A DNA stretch of 36,655 nucleotides from Metabacillus rhizolycopersici (GCF_020075705.1 NZ_JAIQUM010000053.1:1-36655); one strand, 5' to 3'. Shown: positions 15,362-24,293, counted from the stretch's first letter. Made by a program: numbers and translations. The notes: generated by a model not told the origin, from the letters alone.

Positions 15362-16549
15362 TCACAATGAATCTAAAGCCTGTTTTAAGTCCGCCCAAAT
15401 ATCTTCCCACGCTTCAAGTCCGACCGATAAACGTAGTAATTCATTTGAAATCCCCATTTCCTTTCTTACTTCTTCAGGAACACCTGCATGTGTCATTGAG
15501 GCGGGATGTTGAATCAATGTTTCAGCATCACCAAGGCTTACAGCTATTGGGATTAATTTTAGTTGATTTACCATATTTTTGACGTCTTCGTATGTCCTGC
15601 CTACTTCAAACGAAAGTAGCCCTCCACCTTTTTTCATTTGTTTCATCCTAACAGAAAAGTCTGGATGATCTTGGTCACCAGGATAATACACAGCGTTAAC
15701 TTTAGGATGTCTTTTCAACAAACTAGCAAGCTTTTCGGCATTTGCGCAGTGGCGATCCATTCTTACTGCCAATGTTTTTATTCCCCGAAGCAATAACCAG
15801 GCATCAAACGGAGAAATGATGCCTCCAATATCCTTTTGTACGGTTTTCTTTAAACGACCAATGATATCCTTTTTGCCGATAACGATACCCGCAATCACAT
15901 CACCATGTCCACCAATGTATTTCGTTGCACTATGGATGGCAATATCACAGCCTAATTGAAGAGGCTTTTGTAAATAGGGGGTTGAAAACGTATTATCTAC
16001 AACTACGAGAATTCCCTTTTCTTTTGCAACGGAAACAACGAGTTCTAAATCAATTACCTTTAATGTAGGATTAGTCGGTGTTTCAATGTAGATACACCTT
16101 GTATTTTCATGAATATTTGCAATGATTTCTTCACTTGTGGCTAAATCGGAGAAGGAATAATCGATCTCATATTTTCCCTTTAGAATCTGTAGCAATCCAT
16201 AAGTACATCCATACAAACCTTTTGAACATAAGATATGATCATGGGCCTTTGTTATACCAATTAAGACAGCTGATACGGCCGCCATACCAGATCCGAATGC
16301 AAGCGCCGACTCCCCCTCTTCTAACTGCGCCATACGCTCTTCTAAAACCGTAACAGTTGGATTCGAAAGTCGAGAATAAATATAACCATCTTCTACACCA
16401 GCAAATCGATTCGCCCCTTGCTCGAACGTTGAAAAAGAAAACGTTGATGTTTGATAAATTGGTAGAGTTAAGCTATCGGAGTGATTCTTTGAATCATAAC
16501 CTGCATGGATTGCTTTTGTTTCGAAATGGTATGTTTCTTCTTTTTTCAT
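15362..16549 (-). CDS. Methionine gamma-lyase (PLP enzyme of Cys/Met metabolism)
   Basis: A 395-residue PLP enzyme of the Cys/Met metabolism family. Lys210 in SATKYIGGHGD is the PLP lysine. LYGCTYG places Tyr113 and Cys115 where methionine gamma-lyase has its hallmark Tyr-Gly-Cys. A Lys-Asp pair (QKDIGG) and MDRHCAN also follow the Pseudomonas enzyme rather than cystathionine lyases or synthases. The reaction splits methionine into methanethiol, ammonia and 2-oxobutyrate (EC 4.4.1.11). The ATG after GGGAG was chosen; 16 upstream codons lack a site. It is monocistronic, with no S-box upstream. Related lyases with mixed specificity, including homocysteine, remain possible. Confidence 0.88.
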   Translation of the reverse strand: MKKEETYHFETKAIHAGYDSKNHSDSLTLPIYQTSTFSFSTFEQGANRFAGVEDGYIYSRLSNPTVTVLEERMAQLEEGESALAFGSGMAAVSAVLIGITKAHDHILCSKGLYGCTYGLLQILKGKYEIDYSFSDLATSEEIIANIHENTRCIYIETPTNPTLKVIDLELVVSVAKEKGILVVVDNTFSTPYLQKPLQLGCDIAIHSATKYIGGHGDVIAGIVIGKKDIIGRLKKTVQKDIGGIISPFDAWLLLRGIKTLAVRMDRHCANAEKLASLLKRHPKVNAVYYPGDQDHPDFSVRMKQMKKGGGLLSFEVGRTYEDVKNMVNQLKLIPIAVSLGDAETLIQHPASMTHAGVPEEVRKEMGISNELLRLSVGLEAWEDIWADLKQALDSL

Positions 16550-16784
16550 TGTTATCTCCCTCATTCCATTCATATCGAGCTGTACACTATCCAACAACCT
16601 AAAAACCCTTTCATTTTATAGTATATTTTCATCAGCTTTATTTCGTCACATCGATCCTTGTTGTAAATGAAACCATTATCAACAGAGCTATAAAGTGAGA
16701 CTTCATGATGAAATTGAAATAAAAAATTGAAGCAGTGAAGCAAATAATCTGAAATGGTTGAGATGGAGACATTGCTGAATCTAA

Positions 16785-16816
16785 AAAAACACAGGCTTGA
16801 GTTTGCCTGTGTTTTT
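16785..16816 (-). terminator. Terminator of the YdhR/DsbA-like/HxlR gene string
   Basis: AAAAACACAGGC pairs exactly with GCCTGTGTTTTT around 8 bases, with T-runs on both strands. It lies 17 bases past the stop of the YdhR-type gene. Confidence 0.85.
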
Positions 16817-16832
16817 CTTTACCTAAGGATTG

Positions 16833-17138
16833 TTATTTAATAGGTCCATTCGTAATTTGTGTTAGTCTTTCATTAATATCAAAAATTTTGAAATTCGGAT
16901 TAGTTACGCCAAGACTACCCATTCTTTCTCTGTGCATATCTTCATATTTTTGAGCGTCTTCCTTTGTTTCGAAAATATAAATTCCCCCAGCTTCTTTTGT
17001 TTCTACATTTTCCGTCCAAATCTTCCAAAGAAATCCTGGTTCTTCATTGATACTTTTGGCTAAATCAGAAAATGCATTAGCCATTTCATCTCCAAAAGGT
17101 CCTTCATGTTTAAAATCTACTTGTAATACGTATGCCAT
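16833..17138 (-). CDS. YdhR-family putative monooxygenase
   Basis: A 101-residue protein of the YdhR family, small dimeric alpha-beta barrels of the ABM-like group. It shows the typical start MAYVLQVDFKHEGPFGDEM, the GFLWKIWTENVETKEAGGIYIFET segment and a C-terminal GVTNPNFKIFDINERLT. Such proteins are thought to act on aromatic or quinone-like compounds without cofactor, but the function is not proven. The start follows AAGGAG at good spacing. It is the last gene of a minus-strand string with a DsbA-like protein (37 bases upstream) and an HxlR regulator, suggesting a shared redox or electrophile response. Confidence 0.85.
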   Translation of the reverse strand: MAYVLQVDFKHEGPFGDEMANAFSDLAKSINEEPGFLWKIWTENVETKEAGGIYIFETKEDAQKYEDMHRERMGSLGVTNPNFKIFDINERLTQITNGPIK

Positions 17139-17175
17139 TTTTCATTCTCCTTTAAGTACAATCTTTGAAATTATT

Positions 17176-18096
17176 TTATCGTTTTTCAATATATACTTCA
17201 CCGAGAATCTCACTAAGTTGATATTCATCGGATGAAAGTTGTTCTTGCAAATATGAAGATACCTCACTTTGTTTAATATCATACATATCTTCAATTTCTC
17301 TTGAAAACAAGAGTTCTTCTTTCTCAAGAAGACTTTTAAGTGTTGGAAGTGGTTGTGGTTGAAGAGGTTCGGCTGTTTCCAATACTTGTTGTAATCCTTG
17401 TGCATAGAATTCTAATGAACGTTGACCAACAATTTTAACCCCTTTATTCTCTTCGTTGACCATAATAACCGTTGGGAACCCTCTGACACCAAGACTTCCA
17501 GCTAGTGCGAAATCTTGTTCTAAAAGCTGTTGACTTGACTCAAGTGCTGCTTCCTTCACGATTGATTCACCGTCGAGGCCCATTTGATTGACAAGATCAA
17601 TCAAAACTTGATCGTCTGCAATATTTTTATTAAAGGCAAAAACAGCTTCTCTCGCTCTACGTAAATACGTGTTTGCTAACTCTTCACTTTGCTGTTGAAT
17701 GACTTTAAACACGCGGGAAGGTGGAAACGATGATTGAATAGGATTATCAAGCCATAATGTTCCATCAATTGGCATACGAGTATGCTCGCCAACCTCTCTC
17801 CAATGTCCAGCTACGTCTGCTGGGCTACCAATGCCATTTGCTCTGTCTGCGAATCCATCCCAATTTGGTAATAATCCACCCATTACAGTTTGGAATTTAA
17901 TATATTGTCCGTATTGCTTTTCAAATCGGCGTAAAACAGGTTCAAGTGCCCAGCAGTGTGAACAAATTGGATCAGTAACATAATAAAGAGTGATTTTTTT
18001 CTGAGGCTGGTTCAAATTAATTGTTTCTATTGCATCTTCCCCAACTTCACCACATACACCAGTTTCTAAATCACAAACCATATTATTTTTACTCAA
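17176..18096 (-). CDS. DsbA-family thioredoxin-fold protein (SpxH/FrnE-like)
   Basis: A 306-residue cytosolic protein. Residues 36-50 read TLYYVTDPICSHCWA, a thioredoxin-fold start with the active-site pair Cys46-Ser-His-Cys49. A helical insert and the cis-proline segment GVRGFPTVIMVN follow, as in DsbA/FrnE and in the SpxH (YjbH) proteins that feed Spx to ClpXP. The N-terminus has extra cysteines (VCDLETGVCGE), which might bind a metal. The start is TTG, 5 bases after GGGGAG; the first ATG is too far from the site. It lies 17 bases after the HxlR gene and before the YdhR gene. I call the fold with confidence. SpxH function is only possible. Confidence 0.85.
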   Translation of the reverse strand: MSKNNMVCDLETGVCGEVGEDAIETINLNQPQKKITLYYVTDPICSHCWALEPVLRRFEKQYGQYIKFQTVMGGLLPNWDGFADRANGIGSPADVAGHWREVGEHTRMPIDGTLWLDNPIQSSFPPSRVFKVIQQQSEELANTYLRRAREAVFAFNKNIADDQVLIDLVNQMGLDGESIVKEAALESSQQLLEQDFALAGSLGVRGFPTVIMVNEENKGVKIVGQRSLEFYAQGLQQVLETAEPLQPQPLPTLKSLLEKEELLFSREIEDMYDIKQSEVSSYLQEQLSSDEYQLSEILGEVYIEKR

Positions 18097-18113
18097 TTCC
18101 TCTCCCCATTTCT

Positions 18114-18437
18114 TTATTGTTTATTATAATGTTGCGCCCATTTCTGGATCGGTTCTAAAGCTACTGTCAAAGATCGCCCTTTTTCTGTTAATTCATACGA
18201 AATCATAACAGGAGTTCCAGACGTCACTTTTTTTTCGATTAATCCGTGGTCAATGAGCTCAGTCAGTTTCAATGAAAGGGCTCTAGGCGTAATCTCTGTA
18301 AGATCCCTTTTTATTTCAGAAAAATGGGCTGTCCCATTTGGACAAAGGGACAGGTAATGTATAATCAACCCATTCCACTTTTTACCCAATATTGCAAAAG
18401 AATATTGTAAGTATGGACATATTTTAATTAAAATCAC
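18114..18437 (-). CDS. HxlR-family winged-helix transcriptional regulator
   Basis: A 107-residue regulator with the HxlR pattern: CPYLQYSFAILGKKWNGLIIHYL, then the recognition region FSEIKRDLTEITPRALSLKLTELIDHGLIEKK and the wing SYELTEKG. Family members often sense aldehydes, quinones or other electrophiles and control neighbouring genes, here probably the DsbA-like and YdhR genes that follow. The start is unclear: GTG at 18437 directly abuts AAGAAG, whereas the site AGAAGGTGAT fits better an ATT three codons later (18428). The gap upstream is AT-rich and contains TATC/GATA-type symmetric sequence that may hold an operator. Confidence 0.88.
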   Translation of the reverse strand: MILIKICPYLQYSFAILGKKWNGLIIHYLSLCPNGTAHFSEIKRDLTEITPRALSLKLTELIDHGLIEKKVTSGTPVMISYELTEKGRSLTVALEPIQKWAQHYNKQ

Positions 18438-18604
18438 CTTCTTTATACATTTACTATATCAGATATATTAAATATATCAAATATAATTATTATACCCATT
18501 TTACTAACTACGTTTTGCATTCAAAAAGTCATTAGTAGAAATCTGAGTTTTCGAATGCAAAAAGCATCCACTTTTTGCGAATGCTTCCTCAGATACTTCA
18601 ACTA

Positions 18605-19057
18605 TTATGCTGCAACTCGTTTCCAGATTAATTTCGTATTTTGCTCTTTACCATCTTCAATAATTGGTGGACTCACAATCTCAAGAATGTCTCCATCAAG
18701 ATTGACATAACGTGGTTGTGAATCGCCCAACCACGTTGGATTCATGCTAACTGTCATTTGATGTGTAACAACTTTGTTCACTTCATCCACTTTGTATGGT
18801 CCTGCGTAAGCTAGGTATCCTTGTGCTGCAGTAGCCATTTCTTCTTGGGTTCCAGTGTGCAACGCACCAGATGCATATTTAGGACGCCCTTTAGTCATCA
18901 TTTGTGCTGACATAAATCCTTCTGGATGATACATAATAAAGCCCGTTGCATCTTCACCCATTGGATATGTTTTATTGCCCATATTATCTACCACTTCATA
19001 CGAAACTAAAGTCCAAATTCCAATGACTTGCTCTTTTTTAAATTTATTTTCAATCAT
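18605..19057 (-). CDS. Lipocalin-like domain protein
   Basis: A 150-residue soluble protein matching the lipocalin-like family (PF13924 type): GIWTLVSYEVVDNMGNKTYPMGEDATGFIMYHPEGFMSAQMM, then YLAYAGPYKVDEVNKVVTHQM and a C-terminal NTKLIWKRV. The family is a single beta-barrel domain common in Gram-positive and other bacteria; the ligand is unknown. The start was set at the ATG after GGAGGG, leaving out 10 upstream codons. It is divergent from the LysR-type gene across about 130 bases, the usual layout for a LysR regulator and its target. Confidence 0.82.
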   Translation of the reverse strand: MIENKFKKEQVIGIWTLVSYEVVDNMGNKTYPMGEDATGFIMYHPEGFMSAQMMTKGRPKYASGALHTGTQEEMATAAQGYLAYAGPYKVDEVNKVVTHQMTVSMNPTWLGDSQPRYVNLDGDILEIVSPPIIEDGKEQNTKLIWKRVAA

Positions 19058-19188
19058 TTCTTTTCCCTCCGAAATTTGAACCTTCATTATTTTGTCCTCA
19101 TAAGAATAGTATAAGTATTTTCTATTAATAATATAAATATATATGTATGATATATTCTATTTAAAATACTTATAAATAGGGTGAATCC

Positions 19189-20079
19189 ATGGAATTAAAA
19201 CAAATACATTACTTTACCGAAGTAGTGAAGCAAGGAAGCTTTTCAAAGGCTGCTGAACAGTTATATATTTCTCAACCAAATATTAGTAATGTTATAAAAG
19301 ATTTAGAAAAAGAATTGGATGTAACGCTACTAATCCGAACAACTAGAAAAGTAGAGCTTACCGATACAGGAAAGTTACTCTTCCAATACGGACAACAAAT
19401 TTTTCAATCACTTCAGTTTTTTCACCAAGAATTAGATGATATGAAAAATAGGAAAAAGGGATCGATAAAAATAGGAATTTTCCCAATGTTAGGTATGCAC
19501 TTTTTCACTGAAATCCTCGCTGAATTCCATAAGCGATATCCTGGAATCAGCATCCGATTTGAGGAAGATGGTGCGTACAATTTAAAAAAATCACTAATTC
19601 AAGGAGAGTTAGATTTAGTCGTTATGCCTCTTCCAATCGAAAAGGAAGAATTCAATTTCCTCCCCTTTTTGAAAGGAGATTTACGCCTTCTCGTGCATAA
19701 AAACCATGCTCTTGCAAACAAAGAGGAAGTCGCCTGGTCAGATTTGCAAAATGAAGATTTTATCATCTTTCGTGAGGGGTTCAGTATACGTGACACAATA
19801 TTTGAGGAATGCAAAAGACTTGGTTTTGAACCAACTATTATTTGTGAATCTTCACAATGGAATTTTATGATCGAAATGGTCTCCATTAAACAAGGTATAG
19901 CGATTCTTCCTCAGAGCACCCAAAAAGAAATCGATTATACTGACAAGCACATAAAAGTATTACGTCTCACTGACCCACAAATCAATTGGCATCTAGGGAT
20001 TGCCTGGAGGAAGGAAAGCTATATTTCCAATGCAACTAAAACGTGGATAAATTTTGTCAAGGAGCGACTAAAATTATGA
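19189..20079 (+). CDS. LysR-family transcriptional regulator
   Basis: A 296-residue LysR-type regulator. The N-terminal winged helix-turn-helix reads MELKQIHYFTEVVKQGSFSK, AAEQLYISQPNISN, with TRKVELTDTGKLL as the wing. A linker helix (FHQELDDM) and a two-lobed effector domain follow, including FPMLGMHFFTEILAEFHKRYPGI and the typical HKNHALA segment. The ATG follows ATAGGGTG. By family habit it controls its own promoter and the divergent lipocalin-like gene through a T-N11-A type site in the shared 130-base gap, which holds several TAT/ATA-rich symmetric stretches. The effector cannot be predicted. Confidence 0.92.
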   Translation: MELKQIHYFTEVVKQGSFSKAAEQLYISQPNISNVIKDLEKELDVTLLIRTTRKVELTDTGKLLFQYGQQIFQSLQFFHQELDDMKNRKKGSIKIGIFPMLGMHFFTEILAEFHKRYPGISIRFEEDGAYNLKKSLIQGELDLVVMPLPIEKEEFNFLPFLKGDLRLLVHKNHALANKEEVAWSDLQNEDFIIFREGFSIRDTIFEECKRLGFEPTIICESSQWNFMIEMVSIKQGIAILPQSTQKEIDYTDKHIKVLRLTDPQINWHLGIAWRKESYISNATKTWINFVKERLKL

Positions 20080-20368
20080 CTAAAACAAGATTAACCTCAG
20101 CCTTTCCGGATATTTATCCTCCACCTAAAAAATACTGAAGGAGGAAAAACTTGTTTACACTCTTTTCTATTTGCAATTTATTCATTTTATCCGTTTATAC
20201 TGATGTATGATAGGACATCCTAGAGAATTAATGTCCAAAGAATGGATGGTTTTTGTCGAATCTATGACATCCTCTTCATTTATAATGAATAAGTATCGCG
20301 TTTTGATTGCTCTTTGAATGTTTTTTTTTTATGCTTAAAGAAGGAATTTTAGAATAGGAGCGAATAAC

Positions 20369-20917
20369 ATGAGTAACGATATAAACCATCCGAAACAACG
20401 TAATTACAATCCGTTGATTTGGGTGTTGTCATTTGTAATTGTCGGTGTCATTTTTGCAACATATTTTTTACCTAAAAGCAACGATGGTACTGTGCTAGGG
20501 ATAGACTTAACCGTTTTGCCGCTAATGAATGCTATCTTTAACACTTTTACCTTTCTCTTTCTATTAGTCGCTTTATTTATGATTAAACAAAAAAATATAA
20601 AACTACATCGCCGTTTCATTATCGCAGCATTTACGACGACTTTTCTGTTTTGTATCACTTACTTAACATTCCATGCGATGGCTGAGTCCACGAGCTATGG
20701 CGGAGATGGCACCTTAAAGTATATTTACTACTTCGTCTTGATCACACATATTGTTCTCGCTGCAGTGATTGTACCACTTGCTCTCATCTCACTTGGTAGA
20801 GGGCTGAATATGCAAGTTGAAAAGCATCGAAAAATCGCACGTATTACGATGCCACTTTGGCTTTATGTTAGCTTCACGGGAGTGTTAGTCTACATCATGA
20901 TTTCACCCTATTATTAA
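20369..20917 (+). CDS. ctaM: DUF420 membrane protein, CtaM/YozB family
   Basis: A 182-residue protein with five predicted membrane helices and a soluble N-terminal tail. It has the DUF420 hallmarks: conserved His residues in LHRRFIIAAF and LTFHAMAE, and YYFVLITHIVLAAVIVPLALISL. In Staphylococcus aureus the homologue CtaM is needed for maturation of the haem-A-containing terminal oxidase. In Bacillus subtilis it is called YozB. A role in cytochrome oxidase assembly follows from the family. No oxidase genes lie nearby. The ATG follows TAGGAG. A bidirectional terminator follows. Confidence 0.88.
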   Translation: MSNDINHPKQRNYNPLIWVLSFVIVGVIFATYFLPKSNDGTVLGIDLTVLPLMNAIFNTFTFLFLLVALFMIKQKNIKLHRRFIIAAFTTTFLFCITYLTFHAMAESTSYGGDGTLKYIYYFVLITHIVLAAVIVPLALISLGRGLNMQVEKHRKIARITMPLWLYVSFTGVLVYIMISPYY

Positions 20918-20970
20918 ATCTCAGGTTTCTCAAGACTATCTTATTTTAATCTGACTCAACCAAACAATCC

Positions 20971-21020
20971 AAAAAGACCAGAAAACAGGCTTAAACGCAC
21001 CCAGTTTTCTGGTCTTTTTT
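20971..21020. terminator. Bidirectional terminator between ctaM and the NSS transporter gene
   Basis: AAAAAGACCAGAAAAC (20971-20986) pairs with GTTTTCTGGTCTTTTT (21004-21019). T-runs flank it on both strands, so it can end both converging transcripts. Confidence 0.9.
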
Positions 21021-21045
21021 ATTTTGCATAGTAAACAAAAACTTC

Positions 21046-22389
21046 TTAAATCACACCTAGCATATGTAGATAGACAACCACAATTGTTAATGGTACAATC
21101 CATTTCATTAAAAATGTCCATGTCGGGAAATAGACTAGCGGAAATGTGTTTGCCATTCTAAATTCTTGTTCAACAATCGTTCTGTTCATTTTAAATGAAA
21201 TAAAAATAGCAATTAATAAACAACCAAGCGGGAGCATGATATTACTTACAAGGTAATCGGTCGCATCGAATACTGTTTTATCAAAAATGTGGAAATCAGC
21301 TAGTACTCCCATTGACAACGCAGCCGGTATACCAGCGATAAAGACCACTATACCCGACACCCAAGAAACTTTCTTTCTTGATCGTTTCCCCCCTTCTGTT
21401 AATGCAGACACAATAATCTCTAATAAACTAAATGAAGATGTTAGCGTTGCAAATAAGAAAAGGAGCAAAAATAGGCTTAAAAATACTTCTCCAAATGGGA
21501 TTTGTGAAAATACTGTAGGTAGAACAATAAATAAGAGTCCTGGACCTTCTGTAGGTTCGAGCCCAAGTGCAAAGACTGCTGGAAATATCGCCAGTCCTGC
21601 AAGCATTGACACAAATAGATTCATCAGAACAACAGATGTGGCCGAAGATGGGATACTCACATTTTTATCAAGATATGAGCTGTAAGTGACCATACACGAA
21701 AACCCAACTGCCAATGCAAAAAAGGAATGACCAAGCGCGTACAGAATCCCCTCACTCGTCAAGCTTGCGAAGTCAGGATTCAAGAAAAATCTGACGCCCT
21801 CAACCGCACCCTCTAATGTTAAGGATCTCACTACAAGGATAATAAAAAAGAGAAATAGTAACGGCATCATATATTTGTTTGATTTCTCAATCCCATTTTT
21901 GATCCCAAATGTAATCACAATAATATTGATGATTAAGTAGATCGCTACACCGAGAAGAGTTATACTCGGCGTACTCGTAATACTAGCAAAGAGTTCCGGA
22001 TAGTTAGCCCCCTTTTGAATAACCTGACCTACAAGTGAAAGAAGGCTATAAATTAACACCCATCCGCCAACTACACTATAAAATGATAGCAGTAAAAAAC
22101 AACCTATTACACCAAGCAACCCAATTTTATTCCACTGGCTTCCTGGAGCCAACTTTTTGTATGCCGAAATGGCCTCTCGCTTCGCTCCCCGCCCAATAAT
22201 AAACTCCGAAATAAGCATCGGAAGTCCAATTAGTATCGTAAACACGATAAAGACTAAAAAGAAAGCCGCCCCGCCATTCATCCCTGCAACATATGGAAAC
22301 TTCCAAATTGCCCCAAGGCCAATCGCAGCCCCTGCCGAGGAAAGAATAAAGCCAATTTTAGACGACCACTGCTCTCGTTTCCCCTCCAT
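21046..22389 (-). CDS. Sodium-dependent transporter, NSS (SNF) family
   Basis: A 447-residue membrane protein of the neurotransmitter:sodium symporter family. The first helix, SSAGAAIGLGAIWKFPYVAGMNGGAAF, holds the unwound sodium- and substrate-binding stretch. About eleven helices follow, which is the usual number for bacterial forms. Known bacterial members (LeuT, MhsT, TnaT) take up amino acids with sodium, so hydrophobic amino acid uptake is the likely role. The related YocR/YhdH proteins of Bacillus subtilis are uncharacterised. The ATG follows GGGGGAT. Repeat copy 4 lies directly upstream and may separate it from its promoter. It forms a run of carriers with brnQ and an MFS gene. Confidence 0.92.
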   Translation of the reverse strand: MEGKREQWSSKIGFILSSAGAAIGLGAIWKFPYVAGMNGGAAFFLVFIVFTILIGLPMLISEFIIGRGAKREAISAYKKLAPGSQWNKIGLLGVIGCFLLLSFYSVVGGWVLIYSLLSLVGQVIQKGANYPELFASITSTPSITLLGVAIYLIINIIVITFGIKNGIEKSNKYMMPLLFLFFIILVVRSLTLEGAVEGVRFFLNPDFASLTSEGILYALGHSFFALAVGFSCMVTYSSYLDKNVSIPSSATSVVLMNLFVSMLAGLAIFPAVFALGLEPTEGPGLLFIVLPTVFSQIPFGEVFLSLFLLLFLFATLTSSFSLLEIIVSALTEGGKRSRKKVSWVSGIVVFIAGIPAALSMGVLADFHIFDKTVFDATDYLVSNIMLPLGCLLIAIFISFKMNRTIVEQEFRMANTFPLVYFPTWTFLMKWIVPLTIVVVYLHMLGVI

Positions 22390-22429
22390 ATTATCCCCCT
22401 TATTTTATGGAATTTTAATAACTCAATTA

Positions 22430-22612
22430 AGAAAAGCGTAAGCACCTTGTTCAGCCTCAGGCATGGCATAAGACGCACATGAATAGAAGGCGTTCTTTGC
22501 CTTCAATTCATGTGTAGCTTATGATCCCGAGGCAGTTACGAACGCGACGTCCTGTCGCTGTAACTGCACTTGCACGTCCTGTGCTTCGGGGCTAGGCCGC
22601 TTGCGCTAGACA
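22430..22612 (+). repeat. Palindromic repeat family A, copy 4 with nested insert
   Basis: Outer arms AGCGTAAGCACC and GGCCGCTTGCGCT, inner stem ACATGAAT/ATTCATGT. The right arm is interrupted at about 22531-22588 by an insert holding hairpins CAGTTAC...GTAACTG (22533-22566), GCGAC-GTCCT-GTCGC (22544-22558) and GCAC-GTCCT-GTGC (22572-22584). The last two have the same GTCCT loop. The other four copies lack this insert. Confidence 0.85.
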
Positions 22613-22783
22613 CCCAAACTAAGTACAAAACATATAAATTCTGATAGTACTAAAAGAAATATTTGAGCTATTACATCCGTATACTTGTTTTTAACTTGTC
22701 TAGTTTATCACATATACATCCGCTTTGTGAAAAGCCCCTCTAGTTGAAAGAGACATTTACTATCGAAAGAACAAAAACAGAAA

Positions 22784-22864
22784 AAGGCGCAAAAAAAGAA
22801 GCCTAGGAGAGATTCCTATAGACTTCATTAGACTAACCTTTAGGTTTTTCGACTCTCCATAGGC
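22784..22864 (-). terminator. Probable terminator of brnQ
   Basis: On the minus strand GCCTATGGAGAG pairs with CTCTCCTAGGC, followed by TTCTTTTTTTG. The loop is long (about 41 bases). It starts 8 bases past the brnQ stop. Confidence 0.65.
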
Positions 22865-22871
22865 CAAGACT

Positions 22872-24212
22872 TTACGAATTAGCCTCTTTCACGACGCGGA
22901 CAGGTCGTACTAAGCTATAGATGAATCCTAAAATACCACCGACAATAGCAGGTACAATCCATCCTAATCCAATTTCATAAAAAGGAAGCATTTGTGCAAA
23001 AAGAGTATTTACTCCTTGAACACTGATCCCCGCTCCATTTAAACCATCAAATAAACTAACAATGAATGTTAATAATAGACTTCCTTGATACACTTCCGCT
23101 CTTCCTTTGAAAAGTGAATGTGTGAAAGTTAAGAAAATCAAGACGATCGCTAACGGATAAATAGCTGTCAATACAGGAACTGACAATGAAATTAATTGTG
23201 TTAACCCGAAATTCGCAAAGATTGTACTAATAACAGAAAAAATAATCGCGAAATTTTTATAAGATACACTTGGAACTAGCTTATGGAAATAAGTTGCACA
23301 AGCAGTAATTAAACCAACACTTGTTGTTAAACAAGCTAGTAGCACAATCAATCCTAGTAATACTCCACCGAAAGCACCAAAGTAGTGGCCTGAAACTTCA
23401 GATAAAACTTGTCCACCATTATCTAAATAACCTAGTTGTTCCACACTTAAAGCACCAAGATAAGATAATCCTGTATAAATTAAAGCTAAAAGAGCAACTG
23501 CAATAACTGCTGCTTTCATACAAGCCACAAGAAGATGCTTCTTATCTGTTATCCCTTTTTCTCTAATCGCATTAATAACAATAATTCCAAATACGAAAGC
23601 AGCAAGGGCATCCATCGTCAAATACCCTTCTTGGAATCCTTTAAAGAAGGCATGAGATGAATAAGCATCCATAGGAGCTTGGAAATCACCCATTGGTTTG
23701 AAAACGACAAGAGCCATAAGAATTGCAATAAAGGCAATCATAATTGGCGTTAACCATTTCCCAATAATATCAACCATTTTGGAAGGATTGATTGAAATAA
23801 AACAAGTAACTGCAAAGAAGATCAAAGTGAAAATAAGTAACGGCAGGAAACTAATTTCAGCGCCTAAGAAAGGTCTGATCGCTATTTCAAACGAAACTGT
23901 TCCTGTTCTTGGAATAGCAAACAATGGTCCAATTGATAGATACAAAACAACTGTAAAAATTACCCCGAACATCGGATTGACACGACTTGCTAATGATTGT
24001 AAATCATCTTTCCCAGAAATACCTAACGCTAGTACACCGAGTAAAGGTAATCCAGCTCCTGTCACTAAAAAGCCAGCATTAGCCGCCCAAACGTTTATTC
24101 CAGCTGATTGCCCTAATAAAGCAGGGAAAATTAAATTTCCTGCACCGAAAAACAATGCAAACAGCATAAAGCCAATAACAATAATAAATGAAAATGGTAC
24201 ATTTTTTGACAC
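22872..24212 (-). CDS. brnQ: Branched-chain amino acid transporter, BrnQ (LIVCS) family
   Basis: A 446-residue carrier with about twelve helices that imports leucine, isoleucine and valine with sodium or protons. Family marks are FALFFGAGNLIFPALLGQSAG in helix 1, AIPRTGTVSFEIAIRPFL, and FAIIFSVISTIFANFGLTQLI in the second half. The start codon is GTG, 7 bases after GGAGG. A near-consensus CodY box lies 82 bases upstream, suggesting repression when branched-chain amino acids and GTP are plentiful. It forms a group with an NSS-type and an MFS carrier, but each appears to have its own transcription signals. Confidence 0.94.
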   Translation of the reverse strand: MSKNVPFSFIIVIGFMLFALFFGAGNLIFPALLGQSAGINVWAANAGFLVTGAGLPLLGVLALGISGKDDLQSLASRVNPMFGVIFTVVLYLSIGPLFAIPRTGTVSFEIAIRPFLGAEISFLPLLIFTLIFFAVTCFISINPSKMVDIIGKWLTPIMIAFIAILMALVVFKPMGDFQAPMDAYSSHAFFKGFQEGYLTMDALAAFVFGIIVINAIREKGITDKKHLLVACMKAAVIAVALLALIYTGLSYLGALSVEQLGYLDNGGQVLSEVSGHYFGAFGGVLLGLIVLLACLTTSVGLITACATYFHKLVPSVSYKNFAIIFSVISTIFANFGLTQLISLSVPVLTAIYPLAIVLIFLTFTHSLFKGRAEVYQGSLLLTFIVSLFDGLNGAGISVQGVNTLFAQMLPFYEIGLGWIVPAIVGGILGFIYSLVRPVRVVKEANS

Positions 24213-24293
24213 GATTCTACCTCCATAAAAAACTATTTACCTATAATAGATTTTACGTAAACACCCAATCTTTCCCAAATTTGTTATATTGTA

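Noticed and set aside
20153..20212. 19-codon frame after AAGGAGG downstream of the LysR gene
   Set aside because: Perfect ribosome-binding site and TTG start, but very short and without terminator or similarity; chance or decayed gene.
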